The notes beneath the pieces are model-generated. The model made no database searches. It saw only the letters and a list, made by a program, of their open reading frames with translations, and was not told where the DNA came from. From the NCBI GenBank assembly GCA_963701015.1, contig OY969556.1, positions 4,402,001-4,466,000 on the forward strand: a DNA stretch of 64,000 bases. Reading direction: 5' to 3'. Each line of letters starts with the position of its first letter. The first letter of the stretch is position 1. The translations under genes were made by a program, and so were the position numbers. Positions 37,072 through 45,211 of the stretch are shown here, one piece after another. The stretch comes from MFD09286-c1 sp963701015. GTDB lineage: Bacteria > Bacteroidota > Bacteroidia > Bacteroidales > DTGW01.

Positions 37072-38910
37072 CTATTGTTCACGCATTGCATTAATTGTTT
37101 TCTTCATTGCCTCAATGGTCTTCTTAATGTCTTCGTTCCTTGAATCCAATGCATAAACCTTTTCGTAATAATATAAAGCTTTTGGATATTCTTTTTTAGT
37201 ATGATAAATACCAGCTAGCAACGAATTTCCTTTTATTTGCCATGCAGTTTTAGTTGGATCGAGGCTAACAATTTTTTGCGAATATACAATTGAATTTGGA
37301 AAATCCTTTGAAATTAAATAATATGAAGCTAAATAGGAATATGCTTCGTAAAGTTCCTGAGCATTTTTAACTGTATCGGAAATAGCTTTTTCAATTACTG
37401 TTTCGTATTTTGGTTTTGCTAAGCCCTGTTTGGAATTTGGATCCATAGCTGCATAAGTATTTGCTGTCCATAAATAAGCCTGAATATTATTCGGTTCTTT
37501 TTGTGCTAATTCAGTAAAAGCTTTATCAGCATTCATATAATCTTCCTTTTGTGCAATTGAATCAGACTTTTCAGCCTGGGCCATTTGGTAATATGTTTTA
37601 CCTAAATAGATGTAATCATTGCTATTGGCTTTACCTATAGTAATTTTTCTACTCAACATTTGAGCTGCTAAACTAAATCGTTTTGAATAATAAGCATTGA
37701 TGGATATATCTGCAATTAGATCATTATCTGTTGAATCGAGCTTATATGCTTTCATTAATTCTTCAAAAGCCTTATCAATTAATGAAGTATCTTTTAATCT
37801 CAATAAAATTCTTCCATAGTATTCATAGTCTTTAATAATAATTTTATCATGTGGTGAATTTTTGAAAAATGTTTCGATATAAGTTCTTGCTTTTGGATAA
37901 TCTGGCGGCTTCATTTCATAACATGAGTAAGCAGCAACCCTGTATAAGTATGTACGTGATTTGTCAACAGTTAAAATGTCTTCAATATTTTCAATTGCTT
38001 CTTTATATTCCCTGGCTTTAAATAATGAATTTACATATTGAACTTTTGCAGGAATGTTATTTCCTGATAGATCAAGGAATATTTTAAAATTTTGTTTTGA
38101 TAGATTGGCTAAACCTCCCATGCTGTACATTTCACCTAATCCTCTATAAAGCGGGGCAAATGTAGAATCCATTTCTTTTGCCTGTTCAAAATAGTTTTTT
38201 GCTTCATTTAAATTTCTCGAGCGCATATAAAGTGTTCCAATTTTCACTAATGGAGAGATTAGTTTAGGATTTTTATAAACAGCCTGGTTGTAATTTTTTA
38301 TTGCTTCTGAAGCATCATTTTCATTTATATATACATCGCCAAGAGCCATATATATATCTGTATTATCAGGTTTAATTTCTTTAATTTTTTCGAGATAAGC
38401 AATTGCCTTTTTGTAACGTGGATTTTTTGCATACAATTGGGCTAACCCAAGTTTAATAAGCGTATTTACGTCCCTGTCAGTATATTTTTTAGCCCTGCGT
38501 GGCAATTGTTTTTCGGCTTTATTGAAGTAAACATCAGCTGTAATTGTGTCGTTATTCTGTAATAAAATTACCATACCTATACCAACCAAATCCAGCGGGT
38601 TCAAACTATCAACTTTTAAACCATCCTCAAAGGCAGTTTTGGCATTTTTGCAAACTTCGTCCAAAGTATTTGAATATGGATCGGAATCGTAATCCTTTAG
38701 CATATTTTCACCGTAATAGAAATACAAATCGGAATTGTTAGGATTTTGCTTAATCAAGGCTTCAAACGCTGCGTTAGCATCTTCGTATTTTTCGCTTTTA
38801 GTCATTTTTAAAGCACTACTTAAATCCTGTGCCGAAGTTTTTCCTGATTCGACAATAAATCCTATAACAATTATGCCAATCAGTAAAGTTCTTTTAATTA
38901 ATACTTTCAT
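37072..38910 (-). CDS. Exported TPR-repeat protein of the TonB locus
   Basis: A periplasmic protein of about 612 residues built of tandem TPRs, readable almost from end to end (for example NPNNSDLYFYYGENML, KPDNTDIYMALGDVYINE, NPKLISPLVKIGTLYMRS, LDPTKTAWQIKGNSLLAGIY). A signal peptide (KVLIKRTLLIGIIVIGFIV...GKTSAQ) starts at the ATG 38908-38910. The open frame extends 17 codons further upstream, but that would put MRIHMQIPFNNYLNFYR before the signal peptide, so I reject that start. In Bacteroidota, TPR genes commonly accompany exbB/exbD/tonB and a PstS-like gene; the partner is unknown. Confidence 0.8.
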   Translation of the reverse strand: MKVLIKRTLLIGIIVIGFIVESGKTSAQDLSSALKMTKSEKYEDANAAFEALIKQNPNNSDLYFYYGENMLKDYDSDPYSNTLDEVCKNAKTAFEDGLKVDSLNPLDLVGIGMVILLQNNDTITADVYFNKAEKQLPRRAKKYTDRDVNTLIKLGLAQLYAKNPRYKKAIAYLEKIKEIKPDNTDIYMALGDVYINENDASEAIKNYNQAVYKNPKLISPLVKIGTLYMRSRNLNEAKNYFEQAKEMDSTFAPLYRGLGEMYSMGGLANLSKQNFKIFLDLSGNNIPAKVQYVNSLFKAREYKEAIENIEDILTVDKSRTYLYRVAAYSCYEMKPPDYPKARTYIETFFKNSPHDKIIIKDYEYYGRILLRLKDTSLIDKAFEELMKAYKLDSTDNDLIADISINAYYSKRFSLAAQMLSRKITIGKANSNDYIYLGKTYYQMAQAEKSDSIAQKEDYMNADKAFTELAQKEPNNIQAYLWTANTYAAMDPNSKQGLAKPKYETVIEKAISDTVKNAQELYEAYSYLASYYLISKDFPNSIVYSQKIVSLDPTKTAWQIKGNSLLAGIYHTKKEYPKALYYYEKVYALDSRNEDIKKTIEAMKKTINAMREQ

Positions 38911-39100
38911 CCTATAAAAATTTAAATAATTGTTAAATGGAATTTGCATGTGAATTCTCATCTCTGTTTAGGTTTAACGAACATGCTCGTTAAAATTTTT
39001 ATTTTAATTACTATAAATCAATAATTTACATCAAAAATTATTCCAAAAGTAATATTTCAAAATTATAAAAATACTATTTTATTGATGATATAAATCAACA

Positions 39101-40060
39101 TTAATAACTATCTCGTACTTTAACCATTCTAACAGGCATAGTAGCTGGAACCATTCCCATTTTAAGTACAATCCTTTGCCCTTTTTCGCCCGCAATAAAT
39201 TGATTAAATCCAGAACCTAAACCAAGAAATGTTTCGCGACTGATAGAATAAACATCACGTATAAAAGGATAGGATTTATCGGCAATAAAACCTTGATAAG
39301 GTCTGTAGAAGTCATCTCCATCAGAATTCAATTCGGCTGAAATTGCAACAACTTTTACCCTTTTTAAAAATCCTCTCGTAATACTATCATTTTTATCACT
39401 CACCCAATTTACACCAACTACGCCAATACAATTCGCATTTTTTTCGACATAATTTATAACTTCATTATTATTTTCAACGGCATAACAATTTTTCGGAAAA
39501 GTATCCTTAATCCCAAATTTTTCTCTGAAATATCTAACATTTGAAGATTTATTGTTGTCAAACACTACTTTTAATTTACCAGCATTATTTGAATTGGTAA
39601 TTTGATTCCAGTAATTGATTTTGCCTAAAAATATATCCTTTATGGTATTGTACCGGATAAGCGAATCTTTGTTTTTATTGTTAACAATAAAGGCAATTCC
39701 ATCGTAGGCAAATTTTGTTGTAACCGGATAAATTTGTTTGCTATGGAGATAATCTACTTCCTGCTTGGTTAAATTACGCGATGTTATCATTAAACGAATA
39801 GAATCGTTCATGAAATCATTTAATACATCCATCTCGGGCTTGTAGAATGGCGTAATATGAGCATCGGTATAAATTGATTGAAAGGTATAAAGCTCTGCTT
39901 CGGCTATTAATGTAAAAGATTCATCAACACCGATTTTAATATTGCCACGAGTCGGCGATTCATCATTTAAACCAGCATTTGGGTTGTAATGGCAAGCGCC
40001 TAAAACTAATAATGTAAATGCACATATTAAAACTACAGGTTTAGTCGGAATCTTTTTCAT
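39101..40060 (-). CDS. PstS-like substrate-binding lipoprotein
   Basis: Periplasmic-binding-protein (type 2) of the PstS-like group, 319 residues. The leader VVLICAFTLLVLGAC has a lipobox, with Cys at 23. Readable family segments: IKIGVDESFTLIAEAE, then INYWNQITNSNN (the loop that in PstS precedes ligand contacts) and FREKFGIKDTF, with NCIGVVGVNWVSD near the C-terminal third. No pstCAB genes adjoin, so it is unlikely to serve a classic ABC transporter. Genes like this are typical companions of Bacteroidota exbB/exbD/tonB clusters. The ligand (phosphate or other) is not determined. It starts inside the last codons of the small membrane protein gene. Confidence 0.72.
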   Translation of the reverse strand: MKKIPTKPVVLICAFTLLVLGACHYNPNAGLNDESPTRGNIKIGVDESFTLIAEAELYTFQSIYTDAHITPFYKPEMDVLNDFMNDSIRLMITSRNLTKQEVDYLHSKQIYPVTTKFAYDGIAFIVNNKNKDSLIRYNTIKDIFLGKINYWNQITNSNNAGKLKVVFDNNKSSNVRYFREKFGIKDTFPKNCYAVENNNEVINYVEKNANCIGVVGVNWVSDKNDSITRGFLKRVKVVAISAELNSDGDDFYRPYQGFIADKSYPFIRDVYSISRETFLGLGSGFNQFIAGEKGQRIVLKMGMVPATMPVRMVKVRDSY

Positions 40061-40259
40061 TGTCTTTAATTTTTGATTTGTTCCATATATTTACTAAACG
40101 GTAGGCACCATAAGAAATTATAAAAAGTGATAAAATTATTCTAATGTTTAAAGCTATATTATTAAAGTATTTCGTAAACATAATCGAAAACCCTAAAATG
40201 ATAAATAATACCACAACTATTATACCAAATATCTTGTAAAATTTGTTAAAGCCGCTCAA
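40041..40259 (-). CDS. Small two-TM membrane protein
   Basis: Seventy-two residues with two hydrophobic helices: IFGIIVVVLFIILGFSIMF (about 10-28) and IRIILSLFIISYGAYRLV (about 39-56), and a charged tail (KIKDNEKDSD). Its 3' end overlaps the PstS-like gene start by 20 bp in another frame, so the two are very likely translationally coupled. No family recognised; its conserved place at the head of this locus suggests an inner-membrane helper. Confidence 0.6.
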   Translation of the reverse strand: MSGFNKFYKIFGIIVVVLFIILGFSIMFTKYFNNIALNIRIILSLFIISYGAYRLVNIWNKSKIKDNEKDSD

Positions 40260-40407
40260 TTTGCTGAATTTTATCTTTTTAAAAAAACGCTCAAAGATAT
40301 ATAAAAAATGAATTGAATATTGCTAAATTATACCATTTAATTAAATATTAATTTCATTTTAAGAGCTTTACTCATTTTAAAATGAAAATTAAATAAGCTT
40401 TTTTTAA

Positions 40408-41811
40408 TTATATTTTAGTTAACAAGGCAATATTTTCAACATGATGTGTATTAGGAAACATATCAACTGGTTGAATGGCCTCAACGCTATAATTAGACGA
40501 TAATAATTGAATATCACGCGCCTGTGTAGCCGGATTGCAACTAACATATACAATTTTCGACGGATTCGCGTAAAGCATTGCATTGATAACTGAAGGGTGC
40601 ATTCCTGCCCTGGGAGGGTCAGTTATAATAACATCAGGGTTTCCATTTTCATGAATAAAATTTTGTGTAAGAATATCTTTCATATCACCGGCAAAGAATG
40701 AAGTGTTTACTATTTTATTGAGAATTGAATTTTGCTTTGCATCTTCAATGGCATCGGCAACATATTCAATTCCTATAACTTTCTTTGCTTGTTTGGCAAC
40801 AAAATTTGCTATTGTTCCCGTTCCTGTATAAAGGTCATATACAATTTCATGTCCTAATAAACTTGCCATTGACCGGGTTTTCTTATACAATTGATAGGCT
40901 TGTTCACTATTCGTTTGGTAAAACGATTTTGGCCCTATTTTAAACTGAAGACTTTCCATTTCTTCAATAATATAGTCTTTTCCGCTAAAAAGTTTTACAT
41001 CCAAATCGTGAATGGTATCATTTACTTTTGTATTCACAACGTACATTAATGAAGTAATTACCGGAAAGTTTTCAGCCAGGAACTTAAGTGTTTTGTTAAT
41101 TTGTTCCGGGTTATCTTCTCCAAAAACTACAATGAGCATCCATTCTCCAATACTTGTATTTCGTATAACCAGGTTTCTTAAAAAACCTTCCTTTGCCCTT
41201 AAATTATAAAAGCTAAGATTATTTTCCAAGGCATATTTTTTTAATGCCAAACGAAATTCATTTGATGGATCGGGTTGGTGGTAGCAATAATGTATATCTA
41301 AAACCTTGTCGAACATCCCTGGAATATGGAAACCTGCACCAGGCTCTTTAATAAAAGTATCAGTAGTCAGCATTTCTTTTGGTAGCCAGCGATTATCGGA
41401 GAATGTATATTCGAGTTTGTTTCTGTAATATTTTATTTTTTCAGATGGAAGAATTGGATTTAACTGTCCAATTTCAACTTTACCAATACGTTGAATGTTA
41501 TCAACCACTTGTTTTTGCTTCCATTTCAATTGTTCGGGGTAAGGAAGGTGCTGCCATTTACATCCGCCACAAATGCCAAAATGTTCACAAAAGGGTTCAA
41601 TTCTCAATGCCGAAGGTTTCTTTAATTCAACAATAAAACCTTCCATATAGCTTGTGCGTTTGCGTGTTAGCTGAACATCAACAATATCGCCGGGAATTCC
41701 CTGTGGAATAAATAGAACCTTATTGTCAATTTTTGCCATAGCATTTCCTTCAGCAGCAATATCAATAATTTCAACATTTAACAGCAAAGGCAATGATTTT
41801 TTTCTACTCAT
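40408..41811 (-). CDS. rlmD: 23S rRNA (uracil-C5)-methyltransferase, RlmD/TrmA family
   Basis: SAM-dependent RNA m5U methyltransferase, 467 residues. Domains: an N-terminal TRAM domain (about 8-65), an Fe-S loop with Cys75, Cys81 and Cys84 (CEHFGICGGCKWQHL) and a likely fourth Cys near 172, then the methyltransferase fold with YDLYTGTGTIANFVA (SAM site), VIITDPPRAGMHP, and the nucleophile Cys425 in VSCNPATQARD. The RlmD assignment (23S U1939) rather than RlmCD is by family habit; the exact target base is inferred. Degenerate repeats lie just upstream. Confidence 0.85.
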   Translation of the reverse strand: MSRKKSLPLLLNVEIIDIAAEGNAMAKIDNKVLFIPQGIPGDIVDVQLTRKRTSYMEGFIVELKKPSALRIEPFCEHFGICGGCKWQHLPYPEQLKWKQKQVVDNIQRIGKVEIGQLNPILPSEKIKYYRNKLEYTFSDNRWLPKEMLTTDTFIKEPGAGFHIPGMFDKVLDIHYCYHQPDPSNEFRLALKKYALENNLSFYNLRAKEGFLRNLVIRNTSIGEWMLIVVFGEDNPEQINKTLKFLAENFPVITSLMYVVNTKVNDTIHDLDVKLFSGKDYIIEEMESLQFKIGPKSFYQTNSEQAYQLYKKTRSMASLLGHEIVYDLYTGTGTIANFVAKQAKKVIGIEYVADAIEDAKQNSILNKIVNTSFFAGDMKDILTQNFIHENGNPDVIITDPPRAGMHPSVINAMLYANPSKIVYVSCNPATQARDIQLLSSNYSVEAIQPVDMFPNTHHVENIALLTKI

Positions 41812-41823
41812 ATTTTGTTTTTA

Positions 41824-41917
41824 AAGGAAACCGGAATCCGGAATCCGGAAACCGTTTTACTATTATCTATTCTCCGTTTACTGTCCACCGTTTCCCGTTC
41901 TCCGTTCTTCGTTTACC
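41824..41917. repeat. Degenerate CGGAAAAC-type repeats between aguA and rlmD
   Basis: On the minus strand the tract begins at the aguA stop codon and reads as 7-8-mers such as ACGAAGA, ACGGAGA, ACGGGAA, ACGGTGG, then after an AT-rich gap CCGGATT twice and CCGGTTT. Similar units recur at 45038-45112. The units are imperfect, so this is not a simple microsatellite. Confidence 0.65.
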
Positions 41918-42950
41918 CTATATAAGGTTCTTGCTGGCTTAAACAATGGAAGCTTCCGAAGCCCCAAACTATATCAACGGAATCAATTGCAACTACAGGC
42001 CTGTCTTTAATTTCATTCTGAAGGATTTGAACTGCAATTTCATCGTTTTTACACCGAAATGTTGGCATAATTAAAGAACTGTTTGCAAAATAGAAATTGG
42101 CGAAAGATGCCGGTAACCTTTGGTTGTTAAAATAAACCGGGTCAGGCATTGGAAGTTCTATTATATTCAATTGCTTACCGTTCAAAAGCCTCATATTATT
42201 CAACAGTTTCAGATTTTTTTGCAATGGTTCGTAATTTTCATCGTTTTTATTTTGTTCAACAACAGTTACAACAGTATCAGCATTTATAAAACGGGCAATA
42301 TCATCAACATGCCCATCGGTGTCATCACCTGCAATGCCATCATTAAGCCATAAAATTTGTTCTACACAATAATACCTTTGCAGGAATTCTTCAATTTCGG
42401 AAGCCGACAATTGAGGGTTCCTGTTTTTATTCAATAAACATGCCATAGTTGTTATCAATGTGCCAGCGTCGTTAAAATCAACCGAACCGCCTTCCATTAT
42501 TATTCCTGGCCTGTATATATCCAAATTAAAATGTTTCGAGATTTTCTCGGGAATTTCGTTGTCAAGTTCTGATGGATATTTTCCGCCCCAGGCATTAAAT
42601 CCCCAGTTTACAATTGCTTTCTTCTTTGATAAATTCGGGTTTACAATAAATGCTGGGCCATGATCGCGGCACCAAACATCGTTACTGGGATGCAAAAATA
42701 TTTCAATTTGTTTTTCATCAATTTCAAATTTTTCGACAAATGATTGAAGTAAGTCAATTTGTTTATCATCGGGTACATTTATTCTAACTTTTTCACCTAA
42801 AGAAATTTGCTTTATGTAACGCATGTAGGAAGGATAGACACTTTCGAGTTTCCCTGGAAATGAATCATCTTTATATGGCCAGGTAAGCCAGGTTGCTTCA
42901 TGTTTCTCCCATTCGGCAGGGAATTTAAAACCTTGTTGGTTTGGATACAT
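41913..42950 (-). CDS. aguA: Agmatine deiminase
   Basis: Converts agmatine to N-carbamoylputrescine and ammonia, in the cytosol. A 345-residue peptidylarginine-deiminase-fold enzyme. Seen: WEKHEATWLTWPYKD near the N-terminus, VWCRDHGPAF (substrate Asp/His region), GGSVDFNDAGTLITT, DGHVDDIARF and the catalytic Cys336 in GSFHCLSQQEP. All the expected catalytic motifs are present. It pairs with aguB, 115 bp upstream on the same strand, to form the arginine-decarboxylase route to putrescine; no speA is in the window. Confidence 0.92.
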   Translation of the reverse strand: MYPNQQGFKFPAEWEKHEATWLTWPYKDDSFPGKLESVYPSYMRYIKQISLGEKVRINVPDDKQIDLLQSFVEKFEIDEKQIEIFLHPSNDVWCRDHGPAFIVNPNLSKKKAIVNWGFNAWGGKYPSELDNEIPEKISKHFNLDIYRPGIIMEGGSVDFNDAGTLITTMACLLNKNRNPQLSASEIEEFLQRYYCVEQILWLNDGIAGDDTDGHVDDIARFINADTVVTVVEQNKNDENYEPLQKNLKLLNNMRLLNGKQLNIIELPMPDPVYFNNQRLPASFANFYFANSSLIMPTFRCKNDEIAVQILQNEIKDRPVVAIDSVDIVWGFGSFHCLSQQEPYIG

Positions 42951-43044
42951 TTTTAATTACAAATTACTGATATGCAAATGACAAATTATAGGGTAAATAA
43001 TAATCAAAAAAATCAAAGTTGTTTTGTATAAACTATAAGTATTG

Positions 43045-43060
43045 GCAAATTGGTACATTA
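43045..43060. repeat. Two 8-bp units of the GCATATTG/GTATATTA type
   Basis: GCAAATTG (43045-43052) and GTACATTA (43053-43060) abut and match the unit series at 47210-47249. They sit just past the aguB stop codon. Confidence 0.45.
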
Positions 43061-43065
43061 TTTTT

Positions 43066-43932
43066 TCAATCAATAAACCTTTTCAAAATAGTGCTATACG
43101 TATCAATTCTCCTGTCGCGTAAGAATGGCCAAACAGAACGGTATTTTTCAGTGAGTTCCAGATCGGTTTCACAAACGGCAACCTCTTCTTTCAATTGAGT
43201 GGCTTGATAAATTATAGAACCAAAAGGGTTTGAGATAAATGAGCCGCCCCAGAAATTTGTTATTCCTTCTTTTCCAGTGCGGTTTACCGCTACAACATGA
43301 ACCCCGTTTGCAATAGCGTGAGAACGCTGTATAGTCAGCCATGCCTGAAATTGCTCATTATTTAACTTTTCATTTGTATCTAATTCCCATCCGATGGCAG
43401 TTGGGTAAAACAAAATTTCAGCTCCCATCAGAGAAGTAATCCTTGCTGCTTCAGGATACCACTGATCCCAACATATTAAAACACCAATGGTGGCGAATTT
43501 GGTTTTAAACACTTTATATCCTGTATCTCCTGGTGCAAAATAAAATTTTTCATAAAATCCGGGATCGTCAGGAATATGCGATTTGCGGTACATTCCTAAA
43601 TATGTGCCGTCGGCATCAACTACAATTGCTGTATTATGATATAAACCTTTTGTACGCTTTTCGAACAACGATGCAACTATAACACATCCGTTTTCAAGGG
43701 CAGCTTTTTGGATTATTTCAGTTGTTGGCCCGGGAATGGGTTCGGCATAATTAAAATTGGAATGATCTTCGGTTTCGCAAAAGTAAAGCGATGCAAATAG
43801 TTCCTGCAAGCAAACAATTTGAGCTCCCTGTACTGCTGCTTTTTTTATTCCTTCAAGCGCTTTTGCAATGTTGTCAGTTTTGTTTGATGAACATGACATT
43901 TGCACTAAACCAATTTTAATGTTTTTTGCCAT
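43066..43932 (-). CDS. aguB: N-carbamoylputrescine amidase
   Basis: Carbon-nitrogen hydrolase (nitrilase fold), 288 residues, that hydrolyses N-carbamoylputrescine to putrescine, CO2 and ammonia. The Glu/Lys/Cys triad is readable: Glu44 (VCLQELFASLYFC), Lys117 (MYRKSHIPDDPGFYEK) and Cys154 (GVLICWDQWYPEAAR). The KFYFAPGDTGYKVF stretch is typical of AguB. It is upstream of aguA on the same strand, so agmatine use is encoded as a pair. Confidence 0.92.
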   Translation of the reverse strand: MAKNIKIGLVQMSCSSNKTDNIAKALEGIKKAAVQGAQIVCLQELFASLYFCETEDHSNFNYAEPIPGPTTEIIQKAALENGCVIVASLFEKRTKGLYHNTAIVVDADGTYLGMYRKSHIPDDPGFYEKFYFAPGDTGYKVFKTKFATIGVLICWDQWYPEAARITSLMGAEILFYPTAIGWELDTNEKLNNEQFQAWLTIQRSHAIANGVHVVAVNRTGKEGITNFWGGSFISNPFGSIIYQATQLKEEVAVCETDLELTEKYRSVWPFLRDRRIDTYSTILKRFID

Positions 43933-43972
43933 AATAAAAATTGAGCGGTAAATTTAGGACATTTTAGAAAAA

Positions 43973-44959
43973 TTAATGATGACCTTTTGCATGGCCGTTA
44001 TTAGTGGTAGTTTCACCGGTAGTGTACGATTTAATAAATTTTTGTATTTCTTTTGGATGTTTTTTAGTCAGAAATGTTTCAAATTTTCCGGTTGGGCGGC
44101 GTTCTTCTCCATTTTTAGAAGCTACATGTTTAACAATTTCGCGTTTTAAATTCGGATCAGCACCCTTCGACAAAAGTAGGTTTATCATGTCAATACTTTT
44201 GGCTTCAAAGAGTGGAGTTGTAAAAAAATGGTTTTCAATTTCTTCATGTTCGAAATTTACATCGGCACCATAAAATATTAGCTTTTCAACCAAACAAACA
44301 TTATCGCCAATCACTGACCAAATAAGGGTTTTGTTCAATTTTTCAGGATCAACTACACTATATAAATCGGTTAAATTTGGAAGTTTTGAAATTACATCTG
44401 GGACCAGCTCGAATTTATTTAACCAAAGTTCAAGTGTTGTTATGTTATAAAGTTTGCTAAAAGAAGCAGGTAAATCGCACAATTGATTCAGCGCCAGATT
44501 GAAACGTACAAGATGCGAAAGCGAACCAATTTCGTCAGGTAAATCAACAATCCGGTTGGCAAATAAATTTAATTCTTTAAGCAATTTTAAATTACTGATA
44601 GATAAATTTACTTTCTTAAGTAAATTAGCTTCAAAATTCAAAAATTCAAGGTTAGTAAGTTGGCAAACAACCCCTGAAATTTCCTGAAGTTTGTTATAAC
44701 CCAAATTCAACCATTTTAAATTTTTAAGGTTCCCAAATTCCCACGGTAAGTTTGAAAGATTGTTATTTCCCAAATCCAGTATTTCAAGGTTAACTAAACA
44801 GTCTATTTGCTTTGGCAACTTATCAATTTGTTTTGAATTTAATTCCAGCCGGGTAATCTGATCAATTGTATTTACATCGTAAAGTGCATCAATTTTATAA
44901 CTGTGAGCCCAACGAATTAGCTCCTTTTTGCGCTTTTCTGGCGAATTTGAAAATAGCAT
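43973..44959 (-). CDS. Leucine-rich repeat protein with ankyrin-type C-terminus
   Basis: A 328-residue protein without a signal peptide, presumably cytosolic. Residues about 30-215 form LRRs of 23 residues (LVNLEILDLGNNNLSNLPWE, LKNLKWLNLGYNKLQEI, LKLLKELNLFANRIVDLPDE). Residues about 228-285 look like two ankyrin repeats (LVEKLIFYGADVNFEHEE, MINLLLSKGADPNL). Both modules bind proteins; partner unknown. It is 40 bp upstream of aguB on the same strand. The N-terminal SPEKRKKELIRWAHSYKIDAL resembles no family I know. Confidence 0.7.
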   Translation of the reverse strand: MLFSNSPEKRKKELIRWAHSYKIDALYDVNTIDQITRLELNSKQIDKLPKQIDCLVNLEILDLGNNNLSNLPWEFGNLKNLKWLNLGYNKLQEISGVVCQLTNLEFLNFEANLLKKVNLSISNLKLLKELNLFANRIVDLPDEIGSLSHLVRFNLALNQLCDLPASFSKLYNITTLELWLNKFELVPDVISKLPNLTDLYSVVDPEKLNKTLIWSVIGDNVCLVEKLIFYGADVNFEHEEIENHFFTTPLFEAKSIDMINLLLSKGADPNLKREIVKHVASKNGEERRPTGKFETFLTKKHPKEIQKFIKSYTTGETTTNNGHAKGHH

Positions 44960-45037
44960 TTTTCTTTTCTTTTAATCGAATCTTAAAGTTAGAAAGTTTA
45001 ATTAAAATGGATGGATTTTTCATGATTAATATTTAAA

Positions 45038-45112
45038 AAACGGAAACTGGAAGACGGAAAACGGAGAACGGAAAACGAAGAACGGAAAACGGAAATTGGA
45101 AACCGGAGACAG
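45038..45112. repeat. Degenerate CGGAAAAC-type repeats upstream of the ABC-F gene
   Basis: About nine imperfect 7-9-mers of the form ACGGAAA, with ACGGAGA, ACGAAGA and TTGGAAA variants. The plus strand is nearly all purine plus C. Lies in the divergent spacer between the LRR gene and the ABC-F gene. Confidence 0.7.
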
Positions 45113-45178
45113 GTATTTTTAATTTCTCAACAGTTTACCTATTTAATTTTACTGTTTTTTCGTTCTGCTTAAAAAAAA

Positions 45179-45186
45179 TAACTTTG
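45179..45186 (+). promoter_or_regulatory. -7 element of the ABC-F gene promoter
   Basis: TAACTTTG fits TAnnTTTG and lies 26 nt before the ATG (45212). The -33 zone is T-rich (TTTTTTCGTTCTG) without a clean TTTG. Confidence 0.55.
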
Positions 45187-45211
45187 CGCCTAATTCAACT
45201 TCAATAAATTA

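Noticed and set aside
38911..38961. Upstream start for the TPR protein of the TonB locus
   Set aside because: The extra 17 residues precede a good signal peptide and have no signal character.
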